Assembly (NCBI RefSeq): GCF_003865095.1
Contig: NZ_BHYK01000021.1
Location: 1-64,000 of the forward strand
Source of the DNA: Clostridium tagluense
GTDB taxonomy: Bacteria; Bacillota; Clostridia; Clostridiales; Clostridiaceae
Reading direction: 5' to 3'
Length of the DNA stretch: 64,000 nt
The notes beneath the pieces were generated by a model. It had not been told where the DNA came from. It ran no database searches and saw only the letters and a program-made list of their open reading frames with translations. Below are positions 32,820 to 39,931 of this stretch, piece by piece. A program made the translations under genes and the position numbers. Numbering within the stretch: the stretch's first letter is position 1; the number at the start of each line of letters is the position of its first letter.

Positions 32820-34307
32820 ATGAATAAATGTATAAAAGTAATTTTAAATAAATGTATAAATATAGATATAAAAGAAGCTAAGAAAATAATCAAAAATATG
32901 AGTTATCTTTCTTGTAAAGCTTCTAATAAAGCAATAGATATGTGGAAACAACACTCTTTAAATATAATGGAACTAAAAAGTAATGATAAGAATTTCAATC
33001 AAAAAGAATACGAACAAGCTACATATGGTAAGAATTATAAAAATGTAATTGAGGGTTATATGAAAGAAATAATGAATATCTGTAATACTAGCAATGTAAG
33101 CACATTACATCAACAACAAGTACAAAATGATTGGAAAAGATTAAGAAAAGATGTGCTTAATTATAGGGCTAATTTACCAACGTATAAATTAGATACTCCT
33201 TGTTATCTAAAAAACAACAATTACAAACTAAGAAATCACAATGGTTACTTTGTAGATATTTCATTATTTAGTATGAAAGGTTTAGAACAAATTGGTCAGA
33301 AGAAAGGATATCAATTACAATTTGAAATTGACAAAATGGATGGGAATAAGAAATCTACAATAAATAAATTAATAAATAATGGATATAAACAGGGTTCTGC
33401 TCAACTAAAAATATCTGATAAAGGTAAAATTGAACTGATTATGTCTTTTTCATTTGAAGCTAAAGAATCTAATTTAGATGAAAATAGAATATTAGGAATT
33501 GACTTAGGAATTGTAAATGTTGCAACAATGGCAATATGGGATGGTAATACCCAAGAATGGGATTGGGTAAATTACAAACATAATATATTAAATGGACAAG
33601 AGTTAATAAGATTCAGACAAAAACTATTTAATATGGGCATGAGTGAGTTTGAAATGCAAAATGAAGTATATAAACAAAATCAAAAAATACATCAAAAGCA
33701 ACTAAACAAACATAATATAGGAGCTATAGATGGTTTAGAATTAGTAAAATATAGAGATACAATAGATAAGAAAAAAAGAGAAATGAGCATAGCTAGTAAA
33801 TGGGTAGGAGAAGGTAGAGTAGGACATGGATATAAGAATAGAATGAAACCATTAGAAAAAATAAGAAATAAGGCTAGTAATTTTGCAGATACATTTAATC
33901 ATAAATATAGTAAATATATAGTTGAGTTTGCTATAAGAGGTAACTGCGGAGTAATACAAATGGAAGATTTGAGTGGAGCAACTAAAAACACGCATGGTAA
34001 ATTTTTAAAAGATTGGAGTTACTATGATTTGCAAACCAAAATAGAATACAAAGCAAGGGAAGTGGGAATAGATGTAATTTATGTAAAACCTCAATACACT
34101 TCTAAAAGATGTAGTAAATGTGGGAATATCCATACAGATAATAGAGATTGTAAAACTAATCAAGCAAAATTCAAATGTATGAACGTGACCTGTGGGCATG
34201 AAGAAAATGCAGATATAAATGCCTCAAAGAATATTTCAATTCCATACATAGATAAAATTATTGAAGAGTATATAAAAGAAAATGATATATATAAGAATAA
34301 AAAATAA
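32820..34307 (+). CDS. cas12f: Cas12f1-like RNA-guided nuclease (TnpB superfamily)
   Basis: 495 aa, matching the ~500-aa Clostridial Cas12f1 proteins. RuvC residues are intact: Asp228 in ILGIDLGIVN, Glu382 in VIQMEDLS, Asp465 in NADINASKN. A zinc knuckle is present (CSKCGN...CMNVTCGHE). The stretch KDWSYYDLQTKIEYKA and YTSKRCSKCG, and FADTFNHKYSKYIVEFA, closely follow the Cas12f1 proteins I remember rather than generic TnpB. The first ~210 residues form the REC/wedge part. It should cleave DNA guided by crRNA-tracrRNA, as a dimer in known relatives. No TnpA, cas1 or cas2 is adjacent. Ribosome site AAAGGAG. TnpB remains the alternative. Confidence 0.82.
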   Translation: MNKCIKVILNKCINIDIKEAKKIIKNMSYLSCKASNKAIDMWKQHSLNIMELKSNDKNFNQKEYEQATYGKNYKNVIEGYMKEIMNICNTSNVSTLHQQQVQNDWKRLRKDVLNYRANLPTYKLDTPCYLKNNNYKLRNHNGYFVDISLFSMKGLEQIGQKKGYQLQFEIDKMDGNKKSTINKLINNGYKQGSAQLKISDKGKIELIMSFSFEAKESNLDENRILGIDLGIVNVATMAIWDGNTQEWDWVNYKHNILNGQELIRFRQKLFNMGMSEFEMQNEVYKQNQKIHQKQLNKHNIGAIDGLELVKYRDTIDKKKREMSIASKWVGEGRVGHGYKNRMKPLEKIRNKASNFADTFNHKYSKYIVEFAIRGNCGVIQMEDLSGATKNTHGKFLKDWSYYDLQTKIEYKAREVGIDVIYVKPQYTSKRCSKCGNIHTDNRDCKTNQAKFKCMNVTCGHEENADINASKNISIPYIDKIIEEYIKENDIYKNKK

Positions 34308-34333
34308 TTATAAAGTAAAAAGGAGGGAGTTGA

Positions 34334-35035
34334 ATGAAAATTTTAATGTATCATACAATATTTAATTTAGTTGCATATATTGGGTTTGCAATTACTACTT
34401 ATAAACTTACCCCGAAGTTATGGGATAATGGCTATACGGAAACAGATTGTGGATTTATGTTTATCTTTGCACCTTTTGCAATAGTAGTTCCATTCTTCAA
34501 TATTTTTATGTGGTATGTATTAATAACGGGCTATATTTGGGAGTTAAAGGCTAAAGAAAAGATAGAAAACAAGGAATTACAAGAAAAGATTGATGAATTA
34601 GTAGATTTTGCTTATGCATTTGGAACTATGTCTTATCATAATAAACGGATATGCCAATCAGTAGAACTATTAAAAATCTATAACAAGTATAATGAATGTA
34701 ATAATAAATTAATAGAACTTAAACAATCCAATTACGTGACAATTCATGATATACATAATAAAAAAGGTGAAGAATTATTCTTTAAAACAATGGTACTGAT
34801 TAAGGAATGCTATGATAAAAATACAATAAAATTTTGTGAAGAAGATATATTAAAATCACTAACCTCATTAAATAAAGCATTACAAGCCCAATTAATCACT
34901 TATGAAAAAGAATATAATATAGAACAAAACTCAGCAAAAACAGTATATGCTTCACGATTTTCTAAGCTACAAGAGGAGTTAAGAATTGCTAAAGAATTTT
35001 CAGATACATATAATAAGGATGGTGAAAAACAATGA
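34334..35035 (+). CDS. membrane protein, tandem paralogue 1 (233 aa)
   Basis: Two N-terminal hydrophobic helices (about 7-25 and 38-65) followed by a ~165-residue helical cytoplasmic domain. The C-terminal 90 residues (IHNKKGEELFFKTMVLIKEC...) are clearly homologous to those of the next gene, so the pair arose by tandem duplication. The end overlaps the next start (ATGA). Not recognised; possible envelope or superinfection role. Preceded by an AATTATAAAG motif at the Cas12f stop. Confidence 0.6.
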   Translation: MKILMYHTIFNLVAYIGFAITTYKLTPKLWDNGYTETDCGFMFIFAPFAIVVPFFNIFMWYVLITGYIWELKAKEKIENKELQEKIDELVDFAYAFGTMSYHNKRICQSVELLKIYNKYNECNNKLIELKQSNYVTIHDIHNKKGEELFFKTMVLIKECYDKNTIKFCEEDILKSLTSLNKALQAQLITYEKEYNIEQNSAKTVYASRFSKLQEELRIAKEFSDTYNKDGEKQ

Positions 35036-35730
35036 TTGTTGCTATCTATTGTCTAATATGCTTAACACTATATATTATGTTAGCTATTTTAACATTGAAC
35101 ATGCATCCTAATCCCCTATGGACACAAAAAATGAGCAAGTTCGACAATCTATTCATGTTAGTAATTACATTCCCAATATGCTCGCTAATACCCATTGTAA
35201 ATATGATTTTTTATTTTGCATTAATTGAAGATATATTGGATGAAGCCAAATCAAAAAAGATTTCTAAAAAAAGAGCATCTAAAAATAAAGTTGATGATTT
35301 GGAAGACTTTGCTTATCACTTTGGTAGTAAATATTGGAATCGTTCACACTGGGAGGGAAATGAATTTTTGGGTGATGTTAATGCTAGATACTATTATTGT
35401 CTTAGCATAATTAATAATTTGAAAAGTGAAAAATATAAAACAATTAATGATATGCATAATAAAGGAGCAGAGGGCTTATTCATTGAAACTATGGCATTAA
35501 TTAAAGAATGCTATGAAAAGAACACTATGATGCTCTGCCAAACAGACATATTGGAATCTTTAATATTATTGAGTGATAGTTTGAAATTAATAGAAGGTAG
35601 TTATGAAAATGAATATATTATAACTTTAAATTCAACAAAACAAATATATAAAACTAGATTTTCTAAACTAAATGAAAAACTTAAAACTTCCAAAAACTTT
35701 TCAGAGATATATAATAAGGAACAAATATAA
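35032..35730 (+). CDS. membrane protein, tandem paralogue 2 (232 aa)
   Basis: Same layout as its neighbour: two membrane helices, then a helical domain with DFAYHFGS (cf. DFAYAFGT), MHNKGAEGLFIETMALIKECY and TRFSKLNEKLK. Four-base overlap with the first paralogue indicates coupled translation; the two proteins probably form a complex. No named family recognised. Confidence 0.6.
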   Translation: MIVAIYCLICLTLYIMLAILTLNMHPNPLWTQKMSKFDNLFMLVITFPICSLIPIVNMIFYFALIEDILDEAKSKKISKKRASKNKVDDLEDFAYHFGSKYWNRSHWEGNEFLGDVNARYYYCLSIINNLKSEKYKTINDMHNKGAEGLFIETMALIKECYEKNTMMLCQTDILESLILLSDSLKLIEGSYENEYIITLNSTKQIYKTRFSKLNEKLKTSKNFSEIYNKEQI

Positions 35731-35731
35731 A

Positions 35732-35932
35732 ATGGACAACAGAAAAATGTTATGGCTTAAAGGTGAAGAAATGATTAAACAAATGAATCGTTGGAAAAAC
35801 ATAATGCAGAATGAATCTAAGTTTACTCAAGCACAAATTGATAATTTTACTATTCAATCATCAAAAACTATAGTTGATATGGGGCTATTCTCATATGCTA
35901 TAGAGGATTATATGACAGATAATTTAAAATAA
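35732..35932 (+). CDS. hypothetical protein (66 aa)
   Basis: Start at the ATG directly after the paralogue stop, with AAGGA upstream; an in-frame ATG twenty codons earlier lies inside the previous gene. Helical, charged, with MLWLKGEEMIKQMNRW at the start. Not recognised. Confidence 0.5.
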   Translation: MDNRKMLWLKGEEMIKQMNRWKNIMQNESKFTQAQIDNFTIQSSKTIVDMGLFSYAIEDYMTDNLK

Positions 35933-35957
35933 ACTATAAATGGAGTTGATATAAAAA

Positions 35958-36206
35958 ATGTATAAGGGACAAATATGTGTTGTTGATTTTATATTAAAAG
36001 ATAATAAAGGAGAATTATGGGATTGTGTTATATTTGATAAGGATGAAAAAGGTCAAATGTCTATACAAGATGAAAATATAATCCATAAAAGGTTAACTGA
36101 TAAGAATAGAGATTTTACATTCCAAAATAGATGTACTCATGGATATATGAGTGCGGGGGCTATCAAAAGATTCAGTATTCATTTAATTAATGGGAGGGAT
36201 TTTTAA
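35958..36206 (+). CDS. hypothetical protein (82 aa)
   Basis: Small basic/acidic alpha-beta protein beginning MYKGQICVVDFILKD, no recognised motif. Ribosome signal TGGAG. Two bases separate it from the next gene. Confidence 0.5.
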   Translation: MYKGQICVVDFILKDNKGELWDCVIFDKDEKGQMSIQDENIIHKRLTDKNRDFTFQNRCTHGYMSAGAIKRFSIHLINGRDF

Positions 36207-36208
36207 TA

Positions 36209-36649
36209 ATGAAAATAGGATACATAAATCAAACAATAATAGATTCTATAAGAGGAAATATATTATATGGTTATGAAAAAGGACTTAAAGTTGAGGTAAT
36301 TGCAGAGTATGAGGATACGACAATAATTGGTGATAAAGTTACATTAGTTAGATTAATTGATGAAGATAGAGATAAATATATGGATGGTTATTATGATTAT
36401 GAATCTATGTTTAATTCATTGCAATTGATTGTAAGTTGTAAAATTGATGTAGAAATAGATATTGAACTACAAGCCCGATTGAATGAAGGGACTAGATTAA
36501 GTAAAGAAAGTCTAAAAGAAGGGGAAGAGAATAAACTTAAAAAAGAAAATGGAGACTTTAATCATTGGGAACATAAATGTTTAGATGCTATGATAAAGTG
36601 GGTAATATCCGAAATTAAAATTAATGAAAACAAACAGGGGGAATTATAA
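36209..36649 (+). CDS. hypothetical protein (146 aa)
   Basis: N-terminal beta-rich part and acidic helical C-terminus (LKEGEENKLKKENGDFNHWE). Preceded by GGGAGG. Its stop overlaps the ATG of the lipoprotein gene (TAATG). Not recognised. Confidence 0.5.
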   Translation: MKIGYINQTIIDSIRGNILYGYEKGLKVEVIAEYEDTTIIGDKVTLVRLIDEDRDKYMDGYYDYESMFNSLQLIVSCKIDVEIDIELQARLNEGTRLSKESLKEGEENKLKKENGDFNHWEHKCLDAMIKWVISEIKINENKQGEL

Positions 36650-36912
36650 TGAAAAAAGCAATATTAGTATTATTTATAGTTGGAACAATGGTATTAGGTG
36701 GATGTAATAATGGAGTTAAAGAAAATGGTGGAACTATGGAATTAAACTTATCCAAAGGTGAAAAATTAGTCAATGTTACATGGTCTGATAGTAACCTATG
36801 GTATTTGACTAAACCAATGATTGAAAATGATAAGGCCGAAAGATATGAATTTAAGGAAAAAAGCAATCTAGGTGTTTCTCAAGGAAAAGTAATTATACAA
36901 GAGGCTAAATAA
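36649..36912 (+). CDS. small lipoprotein (87 aa)
   Basis: Signal sequence MKKAILVLFIVGTMVLGGC with lipobox LGGC (Cys19). The mature part is ~69 residues with a NVTWSDSNLWYLTK core, a pattern seen in short phage or prophage lipoproteins. Likely anchored to the outer face of the membrane; candidate for blocking infection by related phages. Second such gene in the window. Confidence 0.7.
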   Translation: MKKAILVLFIVGTMVLGGCNNGVKENGGTMELNLSKGEKLVNVTWSDSNLWYLTKPMIENDKAERYEFKEKSNLGVSQGKVIIQEAK

Positions 36913-36931
36913 AATTTAGGAGGAGATTTAA

Positions 36932-37192
36932 ATGAAGATAGAAGATAATAGAGTAATAAAAAAAGAACAGGCTAATATAGGCGATATACTTGTAACAGAA
37001 AAAGGTGGTAAATATTTATTAGTACAAAACATGTGTGGTGAATGTGAATATCCTATTGCACTTCTAAATATAAACACAGATAATATAGAAATGATTACAA
37101 CTAGAACTATATTTTGTGTTGGTAAAAGTTTGTCAGATGACTATATTAAGGAAATAATTCCTAAAAATAAAATTAAAATAATAATAGAATAA
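36932..37192 (+). CDS. hypothetical protein (86 aa)
   Basis: Small beta-rich protein with GDILVTEKGGKYLLVQ, a form common in small phage proteins that start with a barrel strand. One CGEC pair. Ribosome site AGGAGG. No function known. Confidence 0.5.
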   Translation: MKIEDNRVIKKEQANIGDILVTEKGGKYLLVQNMCGECEYPIALLNINTDNIEMITTRTIFCVGKSLSDDYIKEIIPKNKIKIIIE

Positions 37193-37204
37193 GGAGTAAT
37201 ACAT

Positions 37205-37606
37205 ATGATTAATGTTTTTATATTTGGTGGCAGAGATTTTAACAATTATGAATTACTAAAAAGTAAGTGTGATTTAATATTAAAAGATATAACAGATGAT
37301 ATAACTGTAATATCGGGAAGAGCTAAAGGGGCTGATAGTTTAGGGGAGAGATATGCAGTAGAAAAAGGTTATAAAACAGAATATTTCCCTGCTCAGTGGG
37401 ATGATTTAGAAGCTACTCCTTGTAAGATTAAATATAACAAATATGACAAACCTTATAATGCTTTAGCAGGGTTTAATAGAAATAGAGATATGGTGGACAC
37501 ATCTGATATAGCAATAGGCTTTTGGGATGGTCTAAGTCATGGAACTAAGGACTCAATTGAGTTATGCAAAAAGAAAGGAATAAGATTAGAAGTAGTTAAT
37601 TATTAA
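37205..37606 (+). CDS. SLOG-family protein (YspA/DUF2493-like)
   Basis: 133 aa Rossmann-like protein: FIFGGRDF at the start, SGRAKGADSLGERYA (nucleotide loop), NRNRDMVDTSD and WDGLSHGTKDSI. These are the marks of the SLOG superfamily, YspA branch, related to DprA and LOG phosphoribohydrolases. SLOG proteins bind nucleotide or NAD-derived ligands, some in defence systems. In this NAD-oriented phage, a ligand-binding or sponge role is an attractive but untested idea. Confidence 0.8.
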   Translation: MINVFIFGGRDFNNYELLKSKCDLILKDITDDITVISGRAKGADSLGERYAVEKGYKTEYFPAQWDDLEATPCKIKYNKYDKPYNALAGFNRNRDMVDTSDIAIGFWDGLSHGTKDSIELCKKKGIRLEVVNY

Positions 37607-37657
37607 ATTATATTAGGATTAAAAATAAATCAGTTTAAAATAGGAGGAATTATTATT

Positions 37658-37951
37658 ATGTCAAAACTAGAAATACTAATGAATGTATTACAACTTATAG
37701 GTGGAATAGTCCTTTCAATAGGGTATTATCCTCAAATAAAAAGAACCCTAAAAACTAAAAGTGTAGGGGATATTTCACTTGCTTATTATGTGAATATATT
37801 TATAGGAGTTTTCCTTATGGAATGTTATGCCTTCTATAATTTTATAACGGGTAAAACGGCAATGTTTTTTGTAACAAATTCTATTGCTCTTGCATGTTGC
37901 ACAACCATGATGATATTAGTTGCAAAGTATAGAGATAAAAATAATAAATAG
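37658..37951 (+). CDS. PQ-loop / SemiSWEET-like membrane protein
   Basis: 97 aa, three hydrophobic helices, with the PQ-loop GYYPQIKRTLKTKSVGDISL after the first. This is the SemiSWEET layout (three-helix bundle acting as a dimer) that transports sugars in bacteria. Phage copies are unusual; it could alter host sugar exchange, or work on a different small molecule. Ribosome site AGGAGG. Confidence 0.75.
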   Translation: MSKLEILMNVLQLIGGIVLSIGYYPQIKRTLKTKSVGDISLAYYVNIFIGVFLMECYAFYNFITGKTAMFFVTNSIALACCTTMMILVAKYRDKNNK

Positions 37952-37962
37952 GAGGAATTCAA

Positions 37963-38232
37963 ATGAATAAGTTATTTTTAGATACTGAAAAGATTAAATT
38001 ACCAATCCATAATATATTAATTATATTAGCCAAGGTAATCCATGATGAAAAATATGATATTGCATACATAGACACAGATGATAGTGAGGTAGATATAGCA
38101 TTCATCAATAAAGAAGAGGTCAATGGAAATATAACACTAGATAGTGGTAAAAAAATATTTATAAAAATGAATGATACTAATGAATGTATTAGATTATTCA
38201 CTACTTTAAGTAATGAACTTTTAAAGTTGTAA
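37963..38232 (+). CDS. hypothetical protein (89 aa)
   Basis: Soluble acidic protein with no recognised motif; AGGAGG ribosome site. An overlapping reverse-strand frame has no ribosome site and is not considered a gene. Confidence 0.5.
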   Translation: MNKLFLDTEKIKLPIHNILIILAKVIHDEKYDIAYIDTDDSEVDIAFINKEEVNGNITLDSGKKIFIKMNDTNECIRLFTTLSNELLKL

Positions 38233-38248
38233 AAAGTGGAGGTATACA

Positions 38249-38416
38249 ATGAAAATACCATTCAAAGAAGCATTAAAGGTCGGCTATTCATGTATCATTC
38301 AGATTTTAGGGACAATAACATTTTGGAGTTTTATCCTTGTTGCTCTATTAGGCGGTAAAATATACTGGATTAGTTCAGAAGGTTTACTTGTTAAAATAGC
38401 TAAGTTACTATTTTAA
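38249..38416 (+). CDS. small membrane protein (55 aa)
   Basis: Short frame with a good TGGAGG site. One long hydrophobic stretch (residues ~15-37), then a short amphipathic tail (ISSEGLLVKIAKLLF). Probably a single-pass membrane protein; no family recognised. Confidence 0.55.
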   Translation: MKIPFKEALKVGYSCIIQILGTITFWSFILVALLGGKIYWISSEGLLVKIAKLLF

Positions 38417-38429
38417 TATCTATAAAAGA

Positions 38430-38457
38430 TTGACTTTATAATTATTTGTGATACAAT
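38430..38457 (+). promoter_or_regulatory. sigma-A promoter
   Basis: TTGACT 38430-38435, 16-bp spacer, extended -10 TGA-TACAAT (38452-38457), without the AATTATAAAA box. Drives the zinc protein at 38507 and the 3D-domain protein. Confidence 0.65.
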
Positions 38458-38506
38458 AAACTCATGGGTTAAAAGAACTCCCAAATAAACAAGAAAGGAA
38501 AACTAT

Positions 38507-38815
38507 ATGCTAAATAAAACATGTTACTTTTCAGAATTCCTAGATATATTGGAAAATCCTCAAGACCACTTATCAGAAGATGGGATTAATTTATTATATG
38601 ATTTAACAGAGGAAAAAAATTTAAAAGGTGTTTTAAACTTTATACACTGTGAAATTCAAGTTCATAGATTTGAAAATCATAAATGTCCCGATTGTGGAGA
38701 AGATTTTAAAACAAATACATATCAAGAGAATAGAGGAGATTGCCGAGGACAACCTTGTTCAGAATCTATATATTATAATGAATGTGATTGTGGTTGGAAT
38801 AATAAATCTGATTAG
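38507..38815 (+). CDS. zinc-binding protein (102 aa)
   Basis: Helical N-terminus, then CPDCGEDF and ECDCGW, with two more Cys between: a zinc ribbon at the C-terminus. Ribosome site GAAAGGA. First gene after a promoter. Not recognised by name. Confidence 0.55.
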   Translation: MLNKTCYFSEFLDILENPQDHLSEDGINLLYDLTEEKNLKGVLNFIHCEIQVHRFENHKCPDCGEDFKTNTYQENRGDCRGQPCSESIYYNECDCGWNNKSD

Positions 38816-38829
38816 AAAGGGGGAATAAT

Positions 38830-39450
38830 ATGAATAAGAGGGTGAGAACAGGACTTAGTATGTTTCTTATGTGTAGTTTAATAATAGGTACAAGTGTGGG
38901 TACACAAGCTGATACATATAAGTTTGAAGGAAAAATAATAGAAAAAAGCAATATAAGTGTAAAGGATATGGATTCAGATTATAACAAATTTTTAAAAATA
39001 GTAGAAAAAAATGATGTTAAAATTAAAAAGAACAAACTTGAAAAGGAAGCAAGAGTACTAAAGCAAAAGAAAGAAGCATTTGAAGCTAGAAAAAATAAAA
39101 TTCAAAAACAGAATGCTCTATCCAAAGGTCGAGATGTAGAAAAGATAGAATTTACTTTAACTTTTTATACAGATGCAGAAGAAGAGAACTCAAGTGCAGG
39201 TGGCGTTAATTGTAAAGGAAAGACTTTAGAAGAGGGTATGGTGGCAAGTAATGTCTGGAAACTTGGCACTAGGATTAAATTAGAAGGGTATGGCGAAGTT
39301 TATGTTGCAGATAGAGGTGGCAGTCATTTTGATAATAGAAGAAGACTGGATGTATTTGTGGCTAAATTATCAGATGAAAATAATAGTGAATATTATAGAA
39401 GGGTTTCAAACATGGGCAAACCAAAAGTTAAAGGATATATTATAAATTAA
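38830..39450 (+). CDS. secreted 3D-domain protein (cell-wall active)
   Basis: Signal peptide MNKRVRTGLSMFLMCSLIIG... cleaved near TQA-DT. Residues ~50-95 form a Lys/Glu-rich coiled coil; the C-terminal ~100 residues are a 3D domain (double-psi barrel): TLTFYTDAEEEN, GMVASN, GTRIKLEGYGEVYVADRGG and RRRLDVFV, with the Asp residues that name the family. Related domains occur in YocH, RpfB and MltA-type muralytic enzymes. It may remodel peptidoglycan from outside during infection or release. Signal-peptide export is unusual for a phage lysin. Confidence 0.8.
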   Translation: MNKRVRTGLSMFLMCSLIIGTSVGTQADTYKFEGKIIEKSNISVKDMDSDYNKFLKIVEKNDVKIKKNKLEKEARVLKQKKEAFEARKNKIQKQNALSKGRDVEKIEFTLTFYTDAEEENSSAGGVNCKGKTLEEGMVASNVWKLGTRIKLEGYGEVYVADRGGSHFDNRRRLDVFVAKLSDENNSEYYRRVSNMGKPKVKGYIIN

Positions 39451-39462
39451 AACATAAAAGAT

Positions 39463-39504
39463 AATTATAAAACATTTGACAAATATATATGGTTATGTTA
39501 TACT
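39463..39504 (+). promoter_or_regulatory. sigma-A promoter of the ribonucleotide reductase operon
   Basis: Box 39463-39472, TTGACA 39476-39481, 17-bp spacer, extended -10 TGT-TATACT (39499-39504). The expected start (~39511) coincides with a GTTGAA...TTCAAC hairpin (39511-39541) that would cap the 5' end of the mRNA. Confidence 0.8.
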
Positions 39505-39565
39505 AAAATAGTTGAAAGCATGTTATTTAAAAGCGTTCAACAAACAATGAAAGGTAGGTAATAAT

Positions 39566-39874
39566 ATGAATATAATAAATGATGACAATTTTACAGATAT
39601 CAATGAGAAACAAGGGCTAATCCTAATAGACTTTTGGGGGACATGGTGTAATCCATGTGAGAGATTATCTCCTATTATAGAACAATTAGAACAAAACTAT
39701 GGCATGATTAAATTTTATAAAGCAAATATAGAAGAAAACCTTAAGCTAAGAAAACAATTTAGAATAATGAGCCTGCCAACCATTTTATTTATACAAAATG
39801 GTAAAACAGTAGAAAGATTATCCGATTTTAGAGAATATGAAGAATTAGAAATTCTTATTAAAAAATACATATAA
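39566..39874 (+). CDS. trxA: thioredoxin
   Basis: 102 aa thioredoxin fold: IDFWGTWCNPC with redox Cys28/Cys31 (CNPC instead of CGPC), and the cis-Pro segment SLPTILF. It sits directly upstream of the class II ribonucleotide reductase, which needs thioredoxin as electron donor, so it most likely reduces that enzyme. AGGTAGG ribosome site. Confidence 0.9.
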   Translation: MNIINDDNFTDINEKQGLILIDFWGTWCNPCERLSPIIEQLEQNYGMIKFYKANIEENLKLRKQFRIMSLPTILFIQNGKTVERLSDFREYEELEILIKKYI

Positions 39875-39931
39875 ATTAATAACATTGATTAGATATAAAA
39901 AACAAATATAAAACACACGGAGGTTCAATTA

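Noticed and set aside
32820-34307. Plain IS605/IS607 TnpB transposon
   Set aside because: No transposase, no terminal hairpins or target duplication were seen, the RNA elements are upstream rather than at the 3' end, and the protein matches Cas12f1 blocks better. Not fully excluded.
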